NCBI GenBank assembly: GCA_963663975.2
Contig: CAXXRA010000015.1
Location: forward strand, 1,426,001-1,490,000
Direction of reading: 5' to 3'
Source: JANQRX01 sp963663975
GTDB taxonomy: Bacteria; Pseudomonadota; Alphaproteobacteria; Rhizobiales; Kaistiaceae
Length of the DNA: 64,000 nucleotides
Under the pieces are notes generated by a model. The model saw nothing but the letters and a program-made list of their open reading frames with translations. It had not been told where the DNA came from and did not search any database. Numbering within the stretch: position 1 is the stretch's first letter; each line of letters opens with the position of its first letter. The position numbers and the translations under genes are program-made. Shown in pieces: positions 53,001-60,045 of this stretch.

Positions 53001-53541
53001 GCATCAGCCCGTCTTGGTCGGCAACGACCCGCATGCCGCGGCCGCCACCGCCCCACACCGCCTTCAGCATCAACGGATAGCCGATCCCGGCCGCGATACC
53101 CCTGATTTGGTCGAGATCGTCCGGCAGCGTTGCGCTGGCCGGCATCACCGGTACCTCGACCGATTCGGCCAGCGCCCGCGCCGAAACCTTGTCACCCAGC
53201 CGCCGCATCGTCTCGGGCGTCGGCCCGATGAATGTGATCCCCGCCTCCGCACAAGCCCCCGCGAATTCCGGGCTTTCGGAGAGGAAACCATAGCCGGGGT
53301 GAATGGCATCGACGTTGGCGTGGCGGGCGACGCGAATGATCTCGGGGATCGCCAAATAGGCTTCGATCGGCCCCAGTCCGGTGCCGATCCGATAGGCCTC
53401 ATCGGCCTTGAAGCGATGCAGTGCCAGCTTGTCTTCTTCGGCAAAGACGGCCACCGTACCGAGTCCCAATTCGTTGGCAGCCCGGAAGACGCGAATGGCG
53501 ATCTCCGACCGGTTCGCGACGAGAATTTTTTTGATCGGCAC
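50095..53541 (-). CDS. pyc: Pyruvate carboxylase
   Basis: Biotin-dependent carboxylation of pyruvate to oxaloacetate (anaplerosis, gluconeogenesis). Single-chain form of about 1148 residues: biotin carboxylase domain (KKILVANRSEIAIRVFRAA, GGGGRGMRVV, EVNPRIQVEHTV), carboxyltransferase domain (MRDAHQSLLATRMRS, ECWGGATFDVAMRFL, HTHDTSG), and C-terminal biotinyl domain with the acceptor lysine in SIEAMKMETALHA. GTG at 53541 (VPIKKILVANRS) matches the family start; the longer frame upstream enters the divergent rbsK-like leader. It marks the right border of the low-GC island and has host codon use. Confidence 0.96.
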   Translation of the reverse strand: MPIKKILVANRSEIAIRVFRAANELGLGTVAVFAEEDKLALHRFKADEAYRIGTGLGPIEAYLAIPEIIRVARHANVDAIHPGYGFLSESPEFAGACAEAGITFIGPTPETMRRLGDKVSARALAESVEVPVMPASATLPDDLDQIRGIAAGIGYPLMLKAVWGGGGRGMRVVADQDGLMRDLEPARREARAAFGKDEVYLEKLVEDARHVEVQILADQHGNVIHLNERDCTVQRRHQKVVERAPAPYLDDSQRRELCRHAIAIARAADYAGAGTVEFLMDVATGAFYFIEVNPRIQVEHTVSEEVTGIDIVKAQIHLADGAEIGSPASGVPVQDDVRLNGHALQCRITTEDPEQNFIPDYGRITAYRGATGFGIRLDGGTAYSGAVITRFYDPLLEKVTAWAPTAEEAILRMDRALREFRIRGVATNLTFLENIIGHPKFRDATYTTRFLDETPELFEAVRRRDRATKLLTYIADVTVNGHPDTRDRPRPAGGRGLDVPPPRFDDEPIDGTRQRLDRDGPEAFASWMRGEKRALVTDTSMRDAHQSLLATRMRSHDLIAIAPAYARALPQLLSLECWGGATFDVAMRFLAEDPWERLTAIREGAPNVLLQMLLRGSNAVGYANYPDNVVRFFVRQAAEAGIDLFRVFDCLNWVENMRVSMAAVGDAGKLCEGAICYTGDILDPDRAKYSLDYYVGLARELEAAGAHIIGIKDMAGVLKPAAATKLISVLRQETDLPIHFHTHDTSGAASATVLAAVEAGVDAFDAAIDSMSGLTSQPCLGSLVEALADTDRDTGLDAEAIRRISFYFEAVRAQYGAFESDLRAGASEVYLHEMPGGQFTNLKEQARSLGLEARWHEVAQAYADVNRLFGDIVKVTPSSKVVGDLALLMVASDLTAADVTDPGKDIAFPESVVQMMRGDLGQPPGGWPPELQRKVLKGDTPITVRPGSLLKPADLEAERVAAAETTATDIGDRELASFLMYPKVFTDFAKAAETYGPVAVLPTPVFFYGLPAGEEILVELERGKTLVIRNQAVGETDQDGFVRVFFELNGQPRMAKVPDRAHGAAGREARRKAEEGNAAHVAAPMPGVVSRLVVKAGQSVSAGDVLLSIEAMKMETALHAERDGTVAEVLVHAGEQIDAKDLLVVFGD

Positions 53542-53709
53542 GATTCGGCTGCACCCTGGTCGATCGGCGGTGGCGCCATTGTGTAGCCGGATTGCGGCGC
53601 TGCGGGAACCGAAATTGTGCAGGTGCGAAGACGGTCCGCGTCGGATTTGCGATCCCGACAGCGGTTTCGTATTCAACGCGGGGGCACCACCGATCGGGAG
53701 ACTTCACCG

Positions 53710-54609
53710 GTGATCACAGTTTTCGGCTCCATCAACGTCGACCTCGTCTGCCGCCTCGACAGGGTTCCCGGACCAGGGCAGACGGTGCTGGGCTCCGACT
53801 ACGCGCTGATCGCCGGCGGCAAGGGTGCCAATCAGGCGCTGGCCGCCCGTCGGGCGGGGGCCGAAGTCCGCCTGACAGGCGCGGTTGGAACCGACGACAT
53901 GGCCGACATTGCGCTCGGCGAGCTGCGCTCCGAAGGCGTCGACCTCGGCGGCGTATCGGTCCGCGAGGGAACCACGGGATTGGCCATCATTGCGGTGGAT
54001 GCACAGGGCGAGAACGCCATCATCGTCTCACCCGGCGCCAATGCCCGCGCGGACGCCTCGGGTCTTGCCGATTACGGTTCCCGGGGCGGCGCGCTGCTTC
54101 TTCAGATGGAGGTGCCGTTCGAGGAGAATGTCGTCGCCGCCGACGCCGCCTCGCGGGCCGGTGCCAGGACGATCCTGTCGATCGCGCCGTTCAGCCCGTT
54201 GCCGCCGGAAAGCCTCGAACCGTTCTCGATGGTCGTGGTCAATGAACACGAGGCGGCCGATATGGCATCCTCCTACGGCCTTGACCGTGCCGACGCCCAC
54301 CAAACGGTCGGCCGGCTGTACGACAAACTTGGCAAGACCGTGATTGCCACACTGGGCGCGGCGGGCGCGGTGGCGGTCGGATCGGACGGTCTGGTTCACG
54401 TCACGGCCTTGCCGGTCGACGTCGTCGATACCACCGGCGCTGGCGATACATTCGCCGGAACCCTTGCCGCGTTCCTCGACGAGGGCCTTGATTTGGCAGC
54501 AGCCATGCGGCTGGCCGCCATCGCCGGGTCTCTGGCCTGCACGAGAGAGGGCGCCCAGCCGAGTTTTCCGCACCGGAGCGAGATCGACCGGGTCGCGGCG
54601 GCGACTTGA
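53710..54609 (+). CDS. Ribokinase-like PfkB-family sugar kinase
   Basis: ATP-dependent sugar kinase of the PfkB family, closest in pattern to ribokinase. N-terminal VFGSINVDLVCRL, sugar-binding GGKGANQALAARR near residue 38, NEHEA, and the ATP/catalytic signature DTTGAGDTFAG near residue 240. GTG at 53710 gives 299 residues, as for RbsK; an upstream start would overlap the divergent pyc leader. The following sugar-acid genes suggest the substrate may not be ribose. An inverted-repeat element follows 13 bp after the stop. Confidence 0.87.
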   Translation: MITVFGSINVDLVCRLDRVPGPGQTVLGSDYALIAGGKGANQALAARRAGAEVRLTGAVGTDDMADIALGELRSEGVDLGGVSVREGTTGLAIIAVDAQGENAIIVSPGANARADASGLADYGSRGGALLLQMEVPFEENVVAADAASRAGARTILSIAPFSPLPPESLEPFSMVVVNEHEAADMASSYGLDRADAHQTVGRLYDKLGKTVIATLGAAGAVAVGSDGLVHVTALPVDVVDTTGAGDTFAGTLAAFLDEGLDLAAAMRLAAIAGSLACTREGAQPSFPHRSEIDRVAAAT

Positions 54610-54622
54610 CCCCACGGCTCCA

Positions 54623-54783
54623 GAGTCCTTTTTACCAACTCAGGGCCATTCTGACGGAGCGATTTTGTGACAAGATCAAGCAGGAGGCTCGAAGGGCGTA
54701 TCTGGATACGGTCGAGAGCCGAGGCGCAGGAATTGGTGCAAAATCGCTCCGTCAGAATGGCCCTGAGTTGGTAAAAAGGACTC
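54623..54783. repeat. Miniature inverted-repeat element, copy 5 (type A interior)
   Basis: Ends GAGTCCTTTTTACCAACTCA and its complement ending at 54783, followed by TA. The arms also include GGCCATTCTGACGGAGCGAT, giving long near-perfect arms. The interior is the reverse complement of the copy at 25872-26044 in part (GTATCTGGATACG, AGGAATTGGTGCAAAATCG). Lies between the ribokinase-like and UxaA-like genes. Confidence 0.87.
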
Positions 54784-54838
54784 TAGAGAGCGATTGCTGT
54801 GGCAAATTCGACACCGAGATACCAGGAGCGACCTCCCA

Positions 54839-56395
54839 ATGACCGCTCAGGCTGATTCCAAGCTATCGGGCCGGGCCGCCGCGCCGAGGACAATCCGGCT
54901 GAACCCGGCCGACAATGTCGTCGTCGCCGTCGACGCGATCCTGCCGGGATCGTCGGTCAAGGGAGTGACGGCCACCGCCAGGGTCCCCAAGGGGCACAAA
55001 TTCGCCACCGCTTCGGTGGCAGTAGGCGAGCCCGTCATCAAATTCGGCCAGACCATCGGGTTTGCGACCTCGTTGATCGAACCCGGCACCCATGTCCACG
55101 TGCACAATTGCGGCATGCGGGATTTCGAACGCGACTACCGGTTTGCCGAGGCGGCGACCACCGAAACCATCGTGCCGGAGTCCGACCAGCGCACGTTTGA
55201 GGGCTACCGCAGGACCGGCGGCCGTGTCGGCACCCGCAACTTCATCGGCATCCTGACCAGCGTGAATTGCTCGGCCTCGGTCGCCCGTTTCATTGCCGAG
55301 GCGGTCAACCGGACCGGCATGTTGGACGACTATCCCGACGTCGACGGCGTCGTTGCCTTCGTTCACGGCACCGGCTGCGGCATGGCCGGCGCCGGCAGCG
55401 AGGGATTCCAGGCGCTGCAACGGGTTGAATGGGGCTACGCCACCCACCCCAACATCGGCGGTGCGCTGATGGTCGGCCTCGGCTGCGAGATCATGCAGAT
55501 CCCGGACCTGATGAAGGAATACCGCCTCGCCGAGAGCGGGACCTTCCGCCACATGACGATCCAGGCGATCGGCGGCACCCGCAAGACAGTGGAACGCGGC
55601 GTCGAGATGATCCGCGAAATGCTGCCGGCGGTGGCCGCGGCGCGGCGCGAGACCGTGCCTGCGTCCAATCTCATGGTTGCCCTTCAGTGCGGCGGATCGG
55701 ACGGGTATTCGGGCATCACCGCCAACCCGGCGCTCGGCTATGCCACCGATTTGCTGGTCGAACAGGGTGCGACCGGTGTGCTGGCCGAAACCCCCGAAAT
55801 TTATGGCGCCGAGCACCTGCTGACGCGGCGCGCGGCAACCACCGAGATCGGCGAAAAGCTGGTCGCCCGCATCAAATGGTGGGAGCGCTATGTCAGCCGC
55901 AATGACGGCGAAATGAACAACAATCCGTCGCCTGGCAACAAGGCCGGCGGGCTGACGACGATCCTGGAGAAATCACTCGGTGCCACCGCCAAGAGCGGCT
56001 CGACGACCCTGCGCGGCGTCTTTCACTATGCCGAGCCGGTGACGACAAAAGGGTTCGTGTTCATGGATTCTCCGGGCTACGACCCGGCATCGGTGACCGG
56101 GCAGGTCGCATCCGGCTGCAACATCATCTGTTTCACCACCGGGCGTGGCTCGGCCTTCGGCTACAAGCCGGCACCGTCGATCAAGCTGGCCACCAATCCC
56201 GACACCTTTCGGCAGATGTCGGAGGACATGGACATCAACTGCGGCGACATCCTCGAGGGCGTCACCATCCAGGACAAGGGACGCGAGATTCTCGACGAGA
56301 TTCTCGCCGTCGCTTTCGGCAAGCATACCAAGTCGGAAGAGCTCGGTTACGGCGACAACGAATTCGTCCCCTGGCAGATCGGTGCGGTGATGTGA
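54839..56395 (+). CDS. UxaA-family hydrolase (altronate/galactarate dehydratase type)
   Basis: Enzyme of the UxaA/GarD family, dehydrating a sugar acid (altronate, galactarate or related). N-terminal SAF domain (residues 20-110, with HVHVHNCGMRDF), then the catalytic part with GYRRTGGRVGTRN, FVHGTGCGMAGAG, VGLGCEIMQI and CGGSDGYSGITANPALG. About 518 residues from ATG 54839. Followed by FAH-type and glycerate-kinase genes, which could complete the pathway toward 2-oxo acids and 3-phosphoglycerate or 2-phosphoglycerate. Exact substrate is open. Confidence 0.88.
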   Translation: MTAQADSKLSGRAAAPRTIRLNPADNVVVAVDAILPGSSVKGVTATARVPKGHKFATASVAVGEPVIKFGQTIGFATSLIEPGTHVHVHNCGMRDFERDYRFAEAATTETIVPESDQRTFEGYRRTGGRVGTRNFIGILTSVNCSASVARFIAEAVNRTGMLDDYPDVDGVVAFVHGTGCGMAGAGSEGFQALQRVEWGYATHPNIGGALMVGLGCEIMQIPDLMKEYRLAESGTFRHMTIQAIGGTRKTVERGVEMIREMLPAVAAARRETVPASNLMVALQCGGSDGYSGITANPALGYATDLLVEQGATGVLAETPEIYGAEHLLTRRAATTEIGEKLVARIKWWERYVSRNDGEMNNNPSPGNKAGGLTTILEKSLGATAKSGSTTLRGVFHYAEPVTTKGFVFMDSPGYDPASVTGQVASGCNIICFTTGRGSAFGYKPAPSIKLATNPDTFRQMSEDMDINCGDILEGVTIQDKGREILDEILAVAFGKHTKSEELGYGDNEFVPWQIGAVM

Positions 56396-56463
56396 CCTGA
56401 CCGCGCTGTTGCCGTGGCTGCCTCGCGCAATCCAACGTGTTGAATCGGGGATCGTTCCGCTCC

Positions 56464-57639
56464 ATGCAGCTGAATACCGCAGCCCTCTTCTTGCTGCCTT
56501 CCGATCACAATGATGCCGTCCTGGTCGGCCGCATCTGGCGGCCGGACAAAGAGGGACCGTCGGTGGTCGCCGTGCGCCGCGGCAAAGTCGTCGACATCAG
56601 CGGATCGGCGCCCACCATGCGGGATTTGTGCGAAATGCATGAGCCGGCGGCATTGGCCGTCGACGCTGCCGGCGAGCCGGTCGGCCTGCTCGATGACATC
56701 GCGGCCAACACCCCACGTGCGGTTCGCAATCCGTCTGCGCCATGGCTGTTGGCGCCGACCGACCTTCAGGCGATCAAGGCGGCCGGGGTCACTTTCGTGG
56801 CGTCGATGCTGGAACGGGTGATCGAGGAGCGCGCGGGCGGAGTTGCCGACCGCGCAGCGACGATCCGCCAGGACATCGCAGCGGTGATCGGCGACGATTT
56901 GCGCCAACTGAAGCCCGGCTCACCGGAGGCCATGGCACTCAAGGACCTGCTGATCGCCCGCAATATGTGGTCGCAATATCTCGAGGTCGGTATCGGCCCC
57001 GACGCCGAGGTTTTCACCAAGGCTCAGCCGCTGTCGGCGGTGGGTCATCTCGCCGAAGTCGGTATCCACCCGATGTCGTCGTGGAACAATCCCGAACCGG
57101 AGGTCGTCCTGGCAGTCGCATCCTCGGGCACAATCGTCGGAGCGACACTTGGCAATGACGTCAATCTTCGCGACGTCGAAGGCCGCTCCGCTCTGCTCCT
57201 CGGCAAGGCCAAGGACAACAATGCAAGCGCGGCGATCGGCCCGTTCCTTCGACTGTTCGACAACCGGTTTACGCTCGACGATGTGCGTGCCGCCGACGTC
57301 GCGCTGACCGTTGATGGCGATGGTGGCTACCGCCTGCAAGGTTCGAGCGCCATGGCCGAGATCAGCCGGGACCCGCAGGACCTGGTCAGTGCGACCATGG
57401 GCGCCAATCACCAGTATCCCGACGGCATGGTCCTCTATCTCGGCACCATGTTTGCGCCCGTCCAGGACCGGGAAGCCGACGGTCAGGGATTCACTCACCG
57501 GATCGGCGACATCGTCACCGTCGAATCGGCCAGGCTCGGTCGGCTGTCCAATCAGGTGGTCCTGACATCGGACGCCGAGCCGTGGACATTCGGAGCCGCC
57601 GATCTGATGCGCAATCTGTCCCGACGGCAGCTGATTTGA
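56464..57639 (+). CDS. Fumarylacetoacetate hydrolase family protein
   Basis: FAH-fold protein, here probably a 2-keto-3-deoxy-sugar-acid dehydratase/hydrolase (araD1-like). The C-terminal FAH domain shows VGIGPDAEVFTKAQPLSAVG, NNPEPEVVLAVASSG (metal Glu), and GNDVNLRDVEGRS with the final Asp/Lys cluster KAKDNNASAAIGPF. About 391 residues from ATG 56464; an ATG at 56437 adds nine. It lies 68 bp after the UxaA-type gene and 37 bp before the glycerate kinase, consistent with one operon. Confidence 0.86.
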   Translation: MQLNTAALFLLPSDHNDAVLVGRIWRPDKEGPSVVAVRRGKVVDISGSAPTMRDLCEMHEPAALAVDAAGEPVGLLDDIAANTPRAVRNPSAPWLLAPTDLQAIKAAGVTFVASMLERVIEERAGGVADRAATIRQDIAAVIGDDLRQLKPGSPEAMALKDLLIARNMWSQYLEVGIGPDAEVFTKAQPLSAVGHLAEVGIHPMSSWNNPEPEVVLAVASSGTIVGATLGNDVNLRDVEGRSALLLGKAKDNNASAAIGPFLRLFDNRFTLDDVRAADVALTVDGDGGYRLQGSSAMAEISRDPQDLVSATMGANHQYPDGMVLYLGTMFAPVQDREADGQGFTHRIGDIVTVESARLGRLSNQVVLTSDAEPWTFGAADLMRNLSRRQLI

Positions 57640-57676
57640 GCCGCTGCCCGGGCAGCCCGGCAAGGAGTTTCAGCCG

Positions 57677-58945
57677 ATGACGCCGCAAAGCGCCACCGAG
57701 TTTCTGCGCTCCCTGTTCCAAACCGCGATCGACGCCGCCCGTCCGAGCAAGGTCGTGCCGCCACATCTGCCTCACCCGCCGCCGGGGCGCACCATCGTTG
57801 TCGGCGCGGGCAAGGCGTCGGCGGCAATGGCCCGGGCAGTCGAACGGGCCTGGCCGGGTGATCTGACCGGGCTGGTCGTCACCCGCGACGGCCATGCCGT
57901 CCACTGCGACCGTATCGAGATCGTCGAAGCCGCCCACCCGGTTCCCGATTCCCGTGGCGAGGCGGCCGCGCGCCGCATCCTTGATCTGGCCCGATCGGCT
58001 GGTCCCGACGATCTCGTCCTGTGTCTGATTTCGGGCGGCGGCTCGGCCCTGCTCAGCCTTCCGGCCGCCGGGCTGTCGCTTGAAGACAAGGCGTCGGTCA
58101 ATCGGGATCTGCTCGCCTGCGGCGCAGACATCGGCGAAATGAACACCGTGCGCAAGCATCTGTCGGCCATCAAGGGCGGCCGACTGGCGACGGCGGCATG
58201 GCCGGCACAGACCATGAGCCTGATCATCTCCGACGTGCCGGGTGATGACCCCGCGATCATTGCCTCTGGCCCGACCGTGCCGGATCCCTCGACCCTTGCC
58301 GAGGCCCGCGCTATCGTCCAACGCTACGCGATCGAATTGCCCCGCAATGTCAGCGACCACCTGGCGCGAAGTGGCGGCGAAACACCCAAGCCGGGAGCCC
58401 AGGAACTCGCCGGATCGCGCTTGGTGTTGATCGCTTCACCGCTGGCCAGTCTCGATGCCGCCGCCGATCTCGCCCGGTCCAGAGGGATCGCGCCACTGGT
58501 TCTGGGTGATGCCGTGGAAGGCGAGGCGCGCGAGGTAGGCCGGGTCCTGGCCGGCATTGCGCTCTCGACCCGCCGCCACGGGCAGCCGGTCGAACCGCCG
58601 GCCGTGCTTCTGTCGGGCGGCGAAACGACGGTCACCGTGCGCGCTCGTGGAAAGGGCGGGCGCAATACCGAATGCCTGGCCGGTCTCGCCTTGGGCCTCA
58701 ACGCGGCCGAGGGAATTTTTGCCTTGGCCGGCGACACCGACGGAATCGACGGCAGCGAGAGCAATGCCGGCGCCGTCGTGACGCCCGACACGCTGGCGCG
58801 CGGCGCGCGGGCCGGGCTTGACCTTCACGCCCATCTGGCCGCCAACAATGTCCAGCCCTATTTCGCCACCCTGGGCGACTTGGTCGAAACCGGGCCGACG
58901 CTGACCAACGTCAACGATTTCCGCGCGATCCTGGTGCTTCCGTAG
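57677..58945 (+). CDS. Glycerate 2-kinase (GckA/TtuD type)
   Basis: Type-2 glycerate kinase, making 2-phosphoglycerate from D-glycerate with ATP. N-terminal VVGAGKASAAMARAVERAW near residue 38, LISGGGSALLSLPA, EMNTVRKHLSAIKGGRLA, and the C-terminal MOFRL domain with LLSGGETTVTV and AGDTDGIDGSESNAGA. 422 residues, complete, ATG at 57677 with AAGGAG upstream. It ends the sugar-acid cluster and feeds glycolysis/gluconeogenesis. Confidence 0.92.
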   Translation: MTPQSATEFLRSLFQTAIDAARPSKVVPPHLPHPPPGRTIVVGAGKASAAMARAVERAWPGDLTGLVVTRDGHAVHCDRIEIVEAAHPVPDSRGEAAARRILDLARSAGPDDLVLCLISGGGSALLSLPAAGLSLEDKASVNRDLLACGADIGEMNTVRKHLSAIKGGRLATAAWPAQTMSLIISDVPGDDPAIIASGPTVPDPSTLAEARAIVQRYAIELPRNVSDHLARSGGETPKPGAQELAGSRLVLIASPLASLDAAADLARSRGIAPLVLGDAVEGEAREVGRVLAGIALSTRRHGQPVEPPAVLLSGGETTVTVRARGKGGRNTECLAGLALGLNAAEGIFALAGDTDGIDGSESNAGAVVTPDTLARGARAGLDLHAHLAANNVQPYFATLGDLVETGPTLTNVNDFRAILVLP

Positions 58946-58964
58946 CGCGCTTCGGCGGCAGGGT

Positions 58965-59766
58965 TCAGGCCGACAGAGCAACCGGCACCTGCGCCGGCAC
59001 CTGCTCGTTTGGCAACGAACCCGCCCCAGCTGGCGTACCCCGTCCAAGCTGGCGGCCCGGCCGCTCCGCCGACCAGTTGACCGGCAGGCCGGGCGCCTCG
59101 AACAGCGCCCGCCTCTCAAAATAGGAGGAGCGGAAGAACGGGTAGCGTTGATGGACCCGGTCCTTGACCGCAGGATAATCCAGCACCATGAGGCTGAGTG
59201 GTTTGGTCAGTGTGTAGTAGGGCCGCGCGTCGGCGACCACTTCGTGTCCGAAAATCCTTCGATAGAACGCCTGGTGTTCCCGGCGAACGGTGGCCAGAAT
59301 CTTATCCGCCGCGAAATATTCGCCGGCCATCCATCCGATCCTGGTGGTGACGTATGGCAGTTCCGGGTAGATGTGCGCCACATCGGCGTCGACCACGAAG
59401 CGCGTCGGATCGATGATCGTCTTGCCAAGTGCAATATGCTGCGCCAGGTGATCGCTGAAGATGCCCGACGCCGGCAGATCGGGATAGTCGTCGGCCGTCA
59501 CATTGAGGCGCATGGAGCCGGCAAGTTCGCCTTCAACGTAGACGCCGAATATCCACGTGTTGTCGAGATCGTCGAATCGATCGCTCAGACGGCGCGAAAA
59601 GTCGGGCTTGATAGGCATGCTCGCGCTGATACGCTTGATAGCGTAGTCTGAACACCGCATCGCGATCCTCATCGGTCACGGCCGGCCGGTAGTCGACGAT
59701 CTCAAGTAGATCGAACACGCGATCGGTGAATCGGTTTCCCGATCGGCAATCCGCAACCGTACTCAT
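58965..59766 (-). pseudogene. FeeM-like N-acyl amino acid synthase / acyltransferase, frameshifted
   Basis: GNAT-like acyltransferase of the FeeM/LuxI-related type (N-acyl amino acid synthase core). ATG 59766 has a perfect AGGAGG upstream. The first frame reads DEDRDAVFRLRYQAYQRE; the domain continues in another frame as DFSRRLSDRFDDLDNTWIFG, GELAGSMRLNV and KTIIDPTRFVVD, then GWMAGEYFAADKIL. The shift occurs near 59.62 kb within CAGCGCGAGCATGCC, a one-base change. The C-terminal 40 residues are low in complexity. It may be a true pseudogene or a sequence error. Confidence 0.75.
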
Positions 59767-60010
59767 TACTGCCTCCTCGTAGCCAATCCGCTCGGATTGA
59801 CGACAGAAGGACATGTTTACCGAACGTTTACCAAAAGGAAAGAGAATTCCTTAACTATAAGCTTACGATCGAAGAGTATGGTTAATTTTCGTAAATATTT
59901 AAATTGAAACTGTCCGACAGCGCGCTGTATTTTCTGACAGAGTTGAATTCAAATAAATTATCAGGCTTAATATTCGACCGCTCAGCTAAGATCTATTGTT
60001 GATCGAGCAA

Positions 60011-60030
60011 CCTATACCGTACGGTATCGG
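60011..60030. promoter_or_regulatory. 20-bp palindrome, possible LuxR-type box
   Basis: CCTATACCGTACGGTATCGG: 9 of 10 positions pair, with the 14-base core ATACCGTACGGTAT perfect. It lies in the AT-rich 279-bp gap between the FeeM-like gene and the end of the GGDEF-EAL gene, 245 bp upstream of the FeeM-like start. The size and symmetry are lux-box-like, but no LuxR-type gene is in the window. Confidence 0.35.
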
Positions 60031-60045
60031 CGGAATTGCAGTGAA

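Noticed and set aside
58965..59766. LuxI-type acyl-homoserine-lactone synthase
   Set aside because: The fold is related, but the readable blocks fit FeeM-like N-acyl amino acid synthases better and no LuxR partner is adjacent.
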